Below, piece by piece: positions 1 through 6,716 of a DNA stretch of 64,000 nucleotides. A program made the position numbers and the translations under genes. The number at the start of each line of letters is the position of its first letter. The stretch's first letter is position 1. The stretch comes from an uncultured Oscillibacter sp. (GTDB taxonomy: Bacteria > Bacillota > Clostridia > Oscillospirales > Oscillospiraceae): contig CAJTKE010000003.1 in NCBI GenBank assembly GCA_910576865.1, positions 62,001-126,000 of the forward strand, written 5' to 3'. The notes below the pieces were generated by a model that was not told the DNA's origin, ran no database searches, and was given only the letters and a program-made list of their open reading frames with translations.

Positions 1-1080
1 ATAGTCGTCCTGAGAGAAGCCGTCGCCCCACTGGGTGGTCTCCATGGGCAGGAGGACATAGTTGGCGGTGGGATCGTCGCCGGAAACGAGGCCCAGAGCC
101 TCAGCCTTGCCGCCGTAGTTGCCGAAGTTGCCCGCGGCGACCTCGTCCAGCATGTGGTTCACGGTGGCGCCCAGACCCTTCATGGCGGAGGTCAGCGTCA
201 AGCCATCGCCGTAAGCGGCGTCGATGGTGAAGGACTGGTCCACGTCCACGCCGATGACCTTGGTGCCGGGAACCTTGACGGCCGCTTCACCAGCGGAAGA
301 GAAGATTCCGCCGCCGGAGGCGAAGACGCACTCCACGCCCAGGTTCTGATACCAGTTGTCCATATAGGCCGTGATATCGGCGTCTCCGTTAAACTGGTTG
401 CCGTAAACATACTCAAGGGTGACGTCCGCGCCCAGCTCGCCGGCGGCGGCGTCCGCGCCCTGAACGAAGCCATAGCCGAAGCGCTGCACGGCGGGAACGG
501 CCATGCCGCCCAGGAAGCCCAGATGCTTGTAGCCCAGCTTCACGGCGGCAACACCGGCCATGTAGCCGCAGAGCTCTTCCTTATAAACGGCGCAATAGGT
601 GTTGCTGGGAATCGTGCCCACGTCGCCCTCGGCCACGTCCAGAGCGATGAAGCTGATCTCGGGATAGGTGTCCGCCGTCTGGCTGATGGTCTCGGCGAAG
701 GCGAAGCCGGGCATGACGATGACATTATAATCCTCGTCGGCGGCCTTCTCCACCATGGCCACGCGCTCCGCAGTGGAGTCGCCGGCGGGCTTGAAGTAGT
801 TGAACTCCACACCGTTGGCCTCACACCAGGCCTTGCAGGCCTCATAGGTGGTCTGGTTGAAGGACTGGTCGGTGATGTCGCCGTAGTCGGTGATCATCGC
901 GACCTTCATGTCCGGGCTGCTGCTGCCGCCGTCCTCGCTGGGAGTGGAGGCGGGCTCCTGCTGCTGGGTGTCGCCGCCGGTGCTGCCGGAATCACCGGAG
1001 CTGCCGGAGTCCTTGCCGCCGCAGGCGGCCAGGGAGAGGACCATTGCCAAAGTCAGCAGAACTGCAAAAAACTTCTTCAC
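1..1080 (-). CDS. BMP-family (PnrA-like) substrate-binding lipoprotein, C-terminus cut by window edge
   Basis: The product is probably the extracellular binding protein of a nucleoside-type ABC importer (basic membrane protein family, PnrA/BmpA). 360 codons are visible and the frame is still open at base 1, so only a short C-terminal piece is missing. The GTG start at 1080 is chosen because GGAAGG lies nine bases upstream; an in-frame ATG slightly further up has no such site. The product starts VKKFFAVLLTLAMVLS and reaches a lipobox, LAAC, followed by a Gly/Ser-rich linker typical of a lipid-anchored domain. Family-like stretches include MITDYGDITDQSFNQ near the start and GFLGGMAVPAVQRFGYGFVQG in the middle. 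Permease and ATPase genes are not in view and may lie beyond the left edge. It follows deoC-deoD, which fits nucleoside salvage. The substrate is inferred, not shown. Confidence 0.9.
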   Translation of the reverse strand, partial: MKKFFAVLLTLAMVLSLAACGGKDSGSSGDSGSTGGDTQQQEPASTPSEDGGSSSPDMKVAMITDYGDITDQSFNQTTYEACKAWCEANGVEFNYFKPAGDSTAERVAMVEKAADEDYNVIVMPGFAFAETISQTADTYPEISFIALDVAEGDVGTIPSNTYCAVYKEELCGYMAGVAAVKLGYKHLGFLGGMAVPAVQRFGYGFVQGADAAAGELGADVTLEYVYGNQFNGDADITAYMDNWYQNLGVECVFASGGGIFSSAGEAAVKVPGTKVIGVDVDQSFTIDAAYGDGLTLTSAMKGLGATVNHMLDEVAAGNFGNYGGKAEALGLVSGDDPTANYVLLPMETTQWGDGFSQDDY

Positions 1081-1106
1081 GGAAATCAACCTTCCTTCCA
1101 TTTGTT

Positions 1107-1150
1107 CCTCTGCCGAAACAGAGGTCTGACCTCAATGGGTCAAACCCATT
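1107..1150 (-). promoter_or_regulatory. Contiguous inverted repeats in the BMP promoter/leader
   Basis: Three inverted repeats abut each other. AATGGGT-N3-ACCCATT (1134-1150) overlaps the -10 element, GAGGT-N3-ACCTC lies at 1121-1133, and CCTCTG-N6-CAGAGG lies at 1107-1124. The first two look like repressor operators over the promoter and start site. The third would form a short hairpin in the 5' leader. No known riboswitch was recognised. Regulation by a nucleoside-responsive repressor is inference. Confidence 0.5.
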
Positions 1151-1176
1151 ATAACAATTCCTGCCTGAAATTTCAA
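1148..1176 (-). promoter_or_regulatory. Sigma-A promoter for the BMP lipoprotein gene
   Basis: On the minus strand, TTGAAA (1171-1176) is followed after 17 bases by a perfect TATAAT (1148-1153). It sits about 68 bases upstream of the GTG start, so this gene can be expressed independently of deoC-deoD. Confidence 0.8.
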
Positions 1177-1227
1177 CCGGATTTCCGCATTGTTTTCTTT
1201 TTCGCCAAATTTATGAGGAAGTCCCAT

Positions 1228-1243
1228 AAAAAACCGGTCCCGG
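1228..1243 (-). terminator. Weak possible terminator after deoD
   Basis: Read on the minus strand, a very short stem CCGG-GA-CCGG is followed by six T residues, just beyond the deoD stop. The stem is only four pairs, so termination may be partial and read-through into the BMP gene is possible. Confidence 0.3.
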
Positions 1244-1257
1244 CCCCCTGTCATTTT

Positions 1258-1974
1258 TTACCGTTCCGCCATACGGACGGCGGTCTCCAGGGCGATCTCC
1301 ATCATCTCCGTCAAAGAGCTCTGCCGCTCCTCCGGGGGGAGCTCCTCCTTCGTGACCAGGTTGTCCGTGACGGTGCAGATGGTCAGGGCCCGCCTCCCCG
1401 CCTCGGCGGCGGTGGCGTAGAGCCCCGCCGTCTCCATGTCGATGGCCAGGACGCCCATGGGGGCCCATTCCAATCCGCTGCCGTGCTTGTAGTAGAACAC
1501 GTCGGAGCTGAGGATGTTCCCCACCGGGGGCTCAATGCCCCGTTCCCGGGCGGCGGCCACGGCGGTCTCCAGCAGGCGGAAGTCCGCGATGGGGGCGAAG
1601 ACGCCGGGAAGCCGCAGGTGTCCGGCGAAGCCGGAGTCCGTGCAGGCCCCCTGGGCGATCACCAGATCCCGGAGCTTCAGCCTCTCGCTGAGGGCCCCGG
1701 TGGTGCCCACCCGGATGATGTTCTCCACGCCGTAGAAGTGGAAGAGCTCGTGGGCGTAGATGCCGATGCTGGGGATGCCCATGCCGGAGGCCATGGCGGA
1801 GACGGGGACGCCCCTCCAGGTCCCCGTCCAGCCCTGGATGCCCCGGACGTTGTTCACCAGCCGGGGGTTTTCAAAGAAGGTCTCGGCGATGAATTTCGCC
1901 CGGAGGGGGTCGCCGGGCATGAGGACCGTCCGGGCGAAGTCCCCCCGGGACGCCTCGTTGTGGGGCGTGCCCAC
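1258..1974 (-). CDS. deoD: Purine-nucleoside phosphorylase DeoD
   Basis: This enzyme phosphorolytically cleaves purine (deoxy)nucleosides to free base and (deoxy)ribose-1-phosphate in the cytoplasm. The 238-residue product is the usual length for the hexameric DeoD type. Recognisable stretches are the N-terminal phosphate-binding part (VLMPGDPLRAKFIAE), the central VGTTGAL segment and the C-terminal AIDMETAGLYATAAE, which contains the nucleoside-binding Met-Glu. The start is GTG at 1974, one base after the deoC stop, so translation is probably coupled to deoC. Its sugar-phosphate product, after isomerisation, is the substrate of the deoC product. Identification is firm. Confidence 0.95.
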   Translation of the reverse strand: MGTPHNEASRGDFARTVLMPGDPLRAKFIAETFFENPRLVNNVRGIQGWTGTWRGVPVSAMASGMGIPSIGIYAHELFHFYGVENIIRVGTTGALSERLKLRDLVIAQGACTDSGFAGHLRLPGVFAPIADFRLLETAVAAARERGIEPPVGNILSSDVFYYKHGSGLEWAPMGVLAIDMETAGLYATAAEAGRRALTICTVTDNLVTKEELPPEERQSSLTEMMEIALETAVRMAER

Positions 1975-1975
1975 G

Positions 1976-2632
1976 TCAGGCCTCCAGGGCCTTCACGGCC
2001 TTGACCACCCGGCTGGTGCCCAGGCGGGAGGCCCCCAGGTTGAGGAAGTCCTCCGCGTCCTTCAGGTCCGCGATGCCGCCGGCGGCCTTGATCTTCACCT
2101 CGGGGCCCACGTGCCCCGCGAAGAGGGCCACGTCCTCCCGGGTGGCCCCGCCGCCGCCGAAGCCGGTGGAGGTCTTGATATAGTCCGCCCCGGAGGCGGT
2201 GACGATCTCGCACATTTTGATTTTTTCCTCGTCGGTGAGGAGGCAGCACTCGATGATGACCTTCAGGAGCTTGCCCTTGCAGGCGGCCTTGATGGCCTTG
2301 ATCTCCGCCAGAAGCTCGTCCCATTTCCGGTCCTTCACCCAGCCGATGTTGATGACCATGTCCACTTCCTCCGCCCCATTGTCCACGGCGTCGGAGGCCA
2401 TGAAGCATTTGGCCGCCGTGGTGTCGTATCCGTTGGGGAAGCCGATGACCGTGCAGATGGCCAGCTTGCCCTGGACATACTCCGCCGCCTGCTTCACGAA
2501 GCTTGCGGGGATGCAGACGCTGGCGCACCCGTATTTGATTCCGTCGTCACAGAGGGCCCGGATCTCCTCCCAGGTGGCTCCCTGGGCCAGAAGGGTGTGA
2601 TCGCACTTTCCAAGGATTTCCTTCAGTTCCAT
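1976..2632 (-). CDS. deoC: Deoxyribose-phosphate aldolase DeoC
   Basis: This enzyme cleaves 2-deoxyribose-5-phosphate to acetaldehyde and glyceraldehyde-3-phosphate, letting the cell burn deoxynucleosides as carbon. It is a class I (Schiff-base) aldolase of 218 residues, normal length. Motifs seen are CDHTLL near the N-terminus, VIGFPNG, the lysine-bearing KVIIECCLLTDEEK and the active-site region DYIKTSTGFGGGGAT. The ATG start at 2632 has AGGAG nine bases upstream. It is the first gene of deoC-deoD and has its own promoter facing away from the protease gene. Identification is firm. Confidence 0.96.
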   Translation of the reverse strand: MELKEILGKCDHTLLAQGATWEEIRALCDDGIKYGCASVCIPASFVKQAAEYVQGKLAICTVIGFPNGYDTTAAKCFMASDAVDNGAEEVDMVINIGWVKDRKWDELLAEIKAIKAACKGKLLKVIIECCLLTDEEKIKMCEIVTASGADYIKTSTGFGGGGATREDVALFAGHVGPEVKIKAAGGIADLKDAEDFLNLGASRLGTSRVVKAVKALEA

Positions 2633-2689
2633 TTCAGCGTTCTCCTTTACAATCGTGATGTCATTTGCCGGAAAAGGTCTGCCTTTCCA

Positions 2690-2718
2690 ATTGTAACAGA
2701 CTTTTCCGCATCTGTCCA
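2690..2718 (-). promoter_or_regulatory. Sigma-A promoter for deoC-deoD
   Basis: On the minus strand, TGGACA (2713-2718) is followed after 17 bases by TACAAT (2690-2695), about 57 bases upstream of the deoC start. It is back-to-back with the protease promoter. Confidence 0.7.
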
Positions 2719-2730
2719 GCCCGGGGCCTC

Positions 2731-2759
2731 TTGCAAAAACCGGACAGGCGTGCTACAAT
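2731..2759 (+). promoter_or_regulatory. Sigma-A promoter for the secreted protease gene
   Basis: TTGCAA (2731-2736) is followed after 17 bases by TACAAT (2754-2759), 31 bases before the ATG at 2791. Confidence 0.75.
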
Positions 2760-2790
2760 ATGACGAATATTCTCAATGGAGGCATTTCCC

Positions 2791-4008
2791 ATGAAAAAAA
2801 GACTGCTTGCCCTGCTCTGCGTTCTGGTCCTGCTCCTCAGCGCGGTTCCCGCCGCCTCCGCCCTGGAGGGGGAATCCCGGAGAGCCGCCGGGACCCTGAT
2901 GGAGCTGGGGCTCATTGACGCCGTTCCCCCCGGGGAGGCGCTGGACGCCCCCGCCGCCCGGTATGAGGCCAGCCGGCTGCTGGCCCGGCTGGGGGGCGCC
3001 CCCCTGTCGGAGCTGCCCGCCGGCGCCCAGTACTACGTGGTGTCCAAGGGCTGGGTCACCGTCACCAGCGGGCAGAAGGAGCCCATCCCCACCGGCGAGT
3101 TCTGCGCCTCCCTGCTGCGGATGCTGGGGTACGAGGGCTTCACCGATGAAAACGCCGGCCTCTTCGCCCGCCGGGTGGCCCTGACCTCCCGGGACTACGG
3201 GGAGACCCTGACCCTGGGGGAGCTGTACCAGCTGGTTCGGGACGCCATGTACTTTCCGGACAGCGAGGGCACGGCCCTGGCCCGCCGTCTGGTGGAACAG
3301 GGACTCTGCACGGAGGAGCGAATTCGGGAATTCTTCCCCGAGGAGCTGACCGCCCGGCAGATCGCCGACCGGCACATGGCCGCCGCCTTCCGCCTGGACG
3401 TCTACTACACCAAGCGGGCCTTCCGGAACGACATCCGGAGCAACGGGGGCAGCGGCTTCTTCGTCACCGCCGACGGGCTGGCCGTCACCAACTGCCACAC
3501 CATTGAGGACGCCCTCTACGCCAACGTCTCCCTGATCACCGGGGAGACCTTCCCGGTGGAGGAGGTTCTCTTCTACGACGCGGACGCGGACCTGGCCCTG
3601 CTCCGCGTCTCCCGGACCTCCACGGACAAGAAGACGGAAGTTCCCTTCTTCTCTTACCTGGAGCTCTCCCGCCAGCCGGACCTCCACCGGGGCGACCCGG
3701 TCTACACCCTGGGCGCGCCCCTGGGCCTCACCCTGGCCATCAGCAGCGGCGTGGTCAGCGCCACGGACCACGAGGTCCAGCAGTTCGGCTTCCCCTGCGT
3801 GGTCAACACGGCGGACATCTCCCACGGCAGCAGCGGCGGCGCCCTGCTGAACACCCTGGGCCACGTGGTGGGCGTCACCTCCGGCGCCTATGAGGCGGGG
3901 AACAACCTGTACATCTCCGTTCCCCTCACCCCCATTCTGGAGGCAGACTGGGAGGCCGAGGGCCTGACCCTGGAGGAGGTCCGGGACCAGATGCGGAGCG
4001 AGGAGTGA
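2791..4008 (+). CDS. Secreted trypsin-like serine protease
   Basis: This is a 405-residue exported serine protease of the trypsin/HtrA-like fold, without a PDZ domain. The ATG at 2791 is chosen because GGAGG lies just upstream and the product then starts with a classic signal peptide, KKR, a Leu-rich core and a probable cut after ASA (residue 24). The catalytic triad is readable: His in TNCHTIED (about residue 236), Asp in DADLALL (about 267) and Ser in HGSSGGAL (about 348). The preceding ~180 residues are not protease. They hold two stretches that resemble degenerate SLH repeats, for example GTLMELGLIDAV and SLLRMLGYEGF, which could help cell-wall retention. It is monocistronic with its own promoter. 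Substrate unknown. Confidence 0.88.
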   Translation: MKKRLLALLCVLVLLLSAVPAASALEGESRRAAGTLMELGLIDAVPPGEALDAPAARYEASRLLARLGGAPLSELPAGAQYYVVSKGWVTVTSGQKEPIPTGEFCASLLRMLGYEGFTDENAGLFARRVALTSRDYGETLTLGELYQLVRDAMYFPDSEGTALARRLVEQGLCTEERIREFFPEELTARQIADRHMAAAFRLDVYYTKRAFRNDIRSNGGSGFFVTADGLAVTNCHTIEDALYANVSLITGETFPVEEVLFYDADADLALLRVSRTSTDKKTEVPFFSYLELSRQPDLHRGDPVYTLGAPLGLTLAISSGVVSATDHEVQQFGFPCVVNTADISHGSSGGALLNTLGHVVGVTSGAYEAGNNLYISVPLTPILEADWEAEGLTLEEVRDQMRSEE

Positions 4009-4059
4009 GGCCCGTCCCCAGGCTCCGGAGAATTTTCCCGGAATTTTCCCGAATGGCAC

Positions 4060-4088
4060 TTGAAAACGGGGAAAACCTGTGGTAATAT
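4060..4088 (+). promoter_or_regulatory. Sigma-A promoter for secG
   Basis: TTGAAA (4060-4065) is followed after 17 bases by TAATAT (4083-4088), 57 bases upstream of the TTG start. Confidence 0.7.
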
Positions 4089-4145
4089 AGTAAGCTGTCA
4101 AATATGCTTCACGCTCCGCGTGATTCAACTTGGAGGTAGACTGCT

Positions 4146-4376
4146 TTGAAAATCGCCATCACCGTTCTCCAGCTCCTCTGCGGGCTGGGCATCATCCTGA
4201 TCGTCCTGTTCCAGTCCGGCAAGAGCGCCGGCCTCTCCGGCGCCATCGGCGGCGTGGCCGACTCCTTCCTGGCCAAGAACAAGGCCAAGACCATGGACGC
4301 CAAGCTGGCCCGGGCCACCAAGTGGATCGGGGCCCTGTTCCTGATTCTGACCATGGTCCTGCTGATCCTGGGCTGA
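4146..4376 (+). CDS. secG: Protein translocase subunit SecG
   Basis: This is the small accessory subunit of the SecYEG protein-export channel in the cytoplasmic membrane. It has 76 residues, normal length, with two membrane helices: ITVLQLLCGLGIILIVLF and a C-terminal WIGALFLILTMVLLILG. Between them is the family loop QSGKSAGLSGAIGG followed by ADSFLAKNKAKTMD. Translation starts at TTG 4146; GGAGG nine bases upstream supports this choice. It is monocistronic, with a promoter upstream and a strong terminator downstream. Confidence 0.95.
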   Translation: MKIAITVLQLLCGLGIILIVLFQSGKSAGLSGAIGGVADSFLAKNKAKTMDAKLARATKWIGALFLILTMVLLILG

Positions 4377-4395
4377 GCGTTTCACCCGCGAAAAA

Positions 4396-4426
4396 CCGCC
4401 CCCGGTTTCCGGGGGCGGCTTCTTTT
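4396..4426 (+). terminator. Intrinsic terminator of secG
   Basis: A perfect ten-pair GC stem, CCGCCCCCGG with a TTT loop and CCGGGGGCGG, is followed by CTTCTTTT. Confidence 0.9.
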
Positions 4427-4437
4427 GAAAAAAGTTT

Positions 4438-4477
4438 CAAACAAATGTTTGCTTTTCCCGCCGGACTGTGCTATACT
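4438..4477 (+). promoter_or_regulatory. lexA promoter with overlapping LexA box
   Basis: CAAAC-AAAT-GTTTG (4438-4451) is a perfect inverted repeat close to the Gram-positive LexA box CGAAC-N4-GTTYG. Its right end overlaps the -35 element TTGCTT (4449-4454), which is followed after 17 bases by TATACT (4472-4477). Bound LexA would block RNA polymerase, giving the usual autorepression. Confidence 0.8.
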
Positions 4478-4523
4478 GGGAAAAACGGCTGCAAACGCCC
4501 GCGGTTTCGAGGAGGTTTTTGCC

Positions 4524-5114
4524 ATGGCGAAGCTCACCCATATGCAGCAGAAGGTCTATGACTACATTGTCTCCTGCATCCAGACCCAGGGATACCCGCC
4601 CTCCGTGCGGGAGATCGGCGACGCGGTGGGGCTGAAATCCCCCTCCACCGTCCACTTCCACCTCAAGCACCTGGAGGAGGCCGGCGTCATCGCCAAGGGC
4701 GCCGGGAAGGGCCGGGCCATCTCCCTGACCGAGGCCGCCGTCCCCAAAAACCGGGTGCCCATCGTGGGCAACGTGGCCGCCGGAAGCCCCATCCTGGCGG
4801 AGGAGTGCATCGAGGACTACCTGCCCTTCGACGCCGGAGGCCGGGAGGGGGAGTACTTCGCCCTGCGGGTCCGGGGGGAATCCATGCTGAACGCCGGGAT
4901 TCTGCCCGGGGACCTGGTGGTGGTCCACAGCCAGCCCACCGCCCGCCACGGGGAGATCGTGGTGGCCATGATCGAGGACGAGGCCACCGTCAAACGCCTC
5001 TCCCTCCGGAACGGACAGACCTGGCTGCTGCCGGAGAATGACGACTACTCCCCCATCGACGGCACCTATGCCCGGATCCTGGGGAAGGTGGCCGCCGTGG
5101 TCCGCCACTATTAA
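4524..5114 (+). CDS. lexA: LexA repressor (SOS regulator)
   Basis: LexA represses SOS genes and cuts itself when stimulated by RecA filaments. The 196-residue product starts at ATG 4524 behind GAGGAGG; an upstream extension of the frame is rejected because it would run through the promoter. The N-terminal winged helix includes GYPPSVREIGDAVGLKSPST. The C-terminal peptidase half has the Ala-Gly cleavage bond in VAAGSP (residues 86-87), the nucleophile Ser120 in RGESM and the general base Lys157 in ATVKRL. All key residues are present. It stands alone, with its own operator upstream and a hairpin terminator downstream. Confidence 0.97.
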   Translation: MAKLTHMQQKVYDYIVSCIQTQGYPPSVREIGDAVGLKSPSTVHFHLKHLEEAGVIAKGAGKGRAISLTEAAVPKNRVPIVGNVAAGSPILAEECIEDYLPFDAGGREGEYFALRVRGESMLNAGILPGDLVVVHSQPTARHGEIVVAMIEDEATVKRLSLRNGQTWLLPENDDYSPIDGTYARILGKVAAVVRHY

Positions 5115-5135
5115 GCGGCTGTCTCGAGAAAACGC

Positions 5136-5163
5136 AAGGCCGGAGCCTCTGGGCTCCGGCCTT
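5136..5163. terminator. Bidirectional terminator between lexA and the flgM operon
   Basis: AAGGCCGGAGCC and GGCTCCGGCCTT form a perfect 12-pair stem with a four-base loop. It is followed by GTTT on the plus strand and GCGTTTTC on the minus strand, so it can end both the lexA transcript and the converging flgM-yjfB transcript. Confidence 0.85.
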
Positions 5164-5170
5164 GTTTCCG

Positions 5171-5344
5171 TTACGCGTAAGTGTCGATATAATCGCCGAG
5201 GCTGGGCGTGGGAGGCAGCATGGCCAGCTCTCCCATGGCCTGCTGTTCCATGTCCGTCATGGTCCGCTTCTGCAGGCTCATGGCGTACTGCATCTCCAGC
5301 CGCGCGGCGCTCATGTCCATGGCGGCGAGGGCGATATCATCCAT
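5171..5344 (-). CDS. yjfB: YjfB-family putative motility protein
   Basis: This 57-residue protein starts MDDIALAAMDMSAARLEM and continues as a Met/Gln-rich helix before a short tail ending DYIDTYA. The size and opening pattern fit the small YjfB-like putative motility proteins found beside flagellar genes in Firmicutes. Function is not established. Its ATG at 5344 overlaps the end of csrA by eight bases, so it is almost certainly co-translated as the last gene of the flgM operon. The terminator follows at once. Confidence 0.8.
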   Translation of the reverse strand: MDDIALAAMDMSAARLEMQYAMSLQKRTMTDMEQQAMGELAMLPPTPSLGDYIDTYA

Positions 5345-5603
5345 TGTTCGGTTCTCCTTTCTCGGAAATTCGCTTTTTGGGCAGTCCGCTCAGCAGCCCC
5401 AGCAGCTCGGCGGGGGCCGCCTCTTCCACGGCGGAATCCTGGTTGGCAAGTTTGGCGTCCAGCAGCTCACTGCGGAGGATGGAAACCTCCGACGGGGCGG
5501 AGATGGCCAGACGGACCCGGCCCCCCTCGATGGACACCACCGTGACCCGGACATCCTCCCCGATGAGCAGGGATTCCCCGGTCTTGCGCTGTAAGATCAG
5601 CAA
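5337..5603 (-). CDS. csrA: Carbon storage/flagellin translation regulator CsrA
   Basis: CsrA is a dimeric RNA-binding protein that blocks ribosome access at GGA motifs; in Firmicutes it represses flagellin (hag) mRNA until FliW sequesters it. The 88-residue product opens MLILQRKTGESLLIG and has the core VRLAISAPSEVSILRSELL, which contains the RNA-contacting Arg. A roughly 15-residue C-terminal tail extends beyond the ~61-residue minimum. The TTG start at 5603 lies inside the end of fliW (seven-base overlap), so the antagonist pair is translationally coupled. Identification is firm. Confidence 0.96.
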   Translation of the reverse strand: MLILQRKTGESLLIGEDVRVTVVSIEGGRVRLAISAPSEVSILRSELLDAKLANQDSAVEEAAPAELLGLLSGLPKKRISEKGEPNNG

Positions 5604-6058
5604 GGCGCGTCCCCCTCCCCGCGGCTGAACTCCGCCAGGGGGTGCCGCATCTCATACCGCTCCATGATGACCTGCCGGGCCTCCCGGGTCTCGGGGTGGA
5701 CCACCAGGGGGCACTTCAGGTTCACCGTGCTGGCGGAAACCGGGTTCTTCACCGCGCACAGCACGTAGAAGCCCAGGTCCCCCACCTCCGCCACGCCGAA
5801 CTGCCGGAGCTCCGCCGGTTCCAGCTCCGGCGCGTAGTCCGGCTTCAGCGTGAAGGGATCCAGCACGACAAAGGCCAGGGCGGGCGTCCTCACGCTCTGG
5901 AGGCACAGCATCCCGCCGCCGCCCCCCTCAAAGGGCAGGAGGAGAAAGGCCTGTTCCTCTTCAAAGCCGATGATACCGGCGGGGAAGCGGACCAGGTCCT
6001 TTTCCTCGTATTCGACCTCGCCGAAATACTTGGTTTGGAGCTTCAACATCTCTGTCAT
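5597..6058 (-). CDS. fliW: Flagellar assembly factor FliW
   Basis: FliW binds either free flagellin or CsrA, linking flagellin export to flagellin translation. The 153-residue product has the family hallmarks LQTKYFGEVEYEEKDLVRFP, GIIGFEEEQAFLLL and LCAVKNPVSASTVNLK plus PLVVHPETREARQVI. It overlaps DUF6470 upstream by four bases and csrA downstream by seven, the classic fliW-csrA arrangement. The flagellin gene itself is not in this window. Confidence 0.95.
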   Translation of the reverse strand: MTEMLKLQTKYFGEVEYEEKDLVRFPAGIIGFEEEQAFLLLPFEGGGGGMLCLQSVRTPALAFVVLDPFTLKPDYAPELEPAELRQFGVAEVGDLGFYVLCAVKNPVSASTVNLKCPLVVHPETREARQVIMERYEMRHPLAEFSRGEGDAPC

Positions 6059-6663
6059 GCCTTCACGTCCACCGGCTCATAGTTGGGATCGGCGGAGGGG
6101 GGCACGTAGAGAGGCCCGCCGATATACTTGACGATGACCTCCGCCCTCTGCTTCACGGAAATCTCGATGTCGCCGGGGATGAACTCGAATTCCGTCTGGT
6201 TGATTCTCCAGTCGAAGTTCAGCTTATCCATCTCATAGCGGATGTTCATCTCCCCCGGGTTCCAGTCGATCTCCGGTCCCTCGGTGGGGATGAAGGCCAT
6301 GGCGGGCTGGCTGTACATCTCCTCGCTGATGGCGGTCTTGGAAATCTGGGCCTGCACGTCCTCGCCGAATTTGGCCTTCAGGTAGAGCTCTCCCTCCTGG
6401 GCCCGGGCGGCGGTGGCACTGTAGGCGGCCTGATGCCCCTTCTGGGCGCTCTGCTCGATGCTGCGGGCGGCGGAGGGGACGATGGACTGGCGCATCTCGA
6501 AGGTGTCCATGTTCAGCTGGATGGGCCGGCTCTTGATGCTCAGCCCCTTCTTGTCCCGGGAGATCTCCAATTCCGCCGTGCCCCGGGTGTATTGCAGCTG
6601 CGCCCGGGACGTGCGCATCTCAATCTCAATGGGCACACTGGTGATTTCAAGCAACTGTCTCAT
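6055..6663 (-). CDS. DUF6470 (YviE-like) flagellar-operon protein
   Basis: This 202-residue protein of unknown function matches in position and pattern the DUF6470/YviE protein that sits between flgL and fliW in Bacillus. It starts MRQLLEITSVPIEIEM, has a central QSAQKGHQAAYSATAARAQEG stretch and ends in a beta-rich half. No signal peptide or membrane segment is visible. The ATG at 6663 has AGGAG about 13 bases upstream, a little far. It overlaps fliW by four bases. The role is unknown; expression with the late flagellar genes is certain from its position. Confidence 0.8.
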   Translation of the reverse strand: MRQLLEITSVPIEIEMRTSRAQLQYTRGTAELEISRDKKGLSIKSRPIQLNMDTFEMRQSIVPSAARSIEQSAQKGHQAAYSATAARAQEGELYLKAKFGEDVQAQISKTAISEEMYSQPAMAFIPTEGPEIDWNPGEMNIRYEMDKLNFDWRINQTEFEFIPGDIEISVKQRAEVIVKYIGGPLYVPPSADPNYEPVDVKA

Positions 6664-6716
6664 AGGTCATGGCACGCTCCTTCCTCTGAAAAAATATCTT
6701 GAATTTCTTTTGATCT

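Noticed and set aside
1081..1257. Purine riboswitch before the BMP gene
   Set aside because: The leader holds only short palindromes; the three-way junction and conserved loops of the purine aptamer are not there.
4425..4523. Longer lexA product starting upstream
   Set aside because: The extension would run through the LexA box and promoter, and the ribosome-binding site points to ATG 4524.
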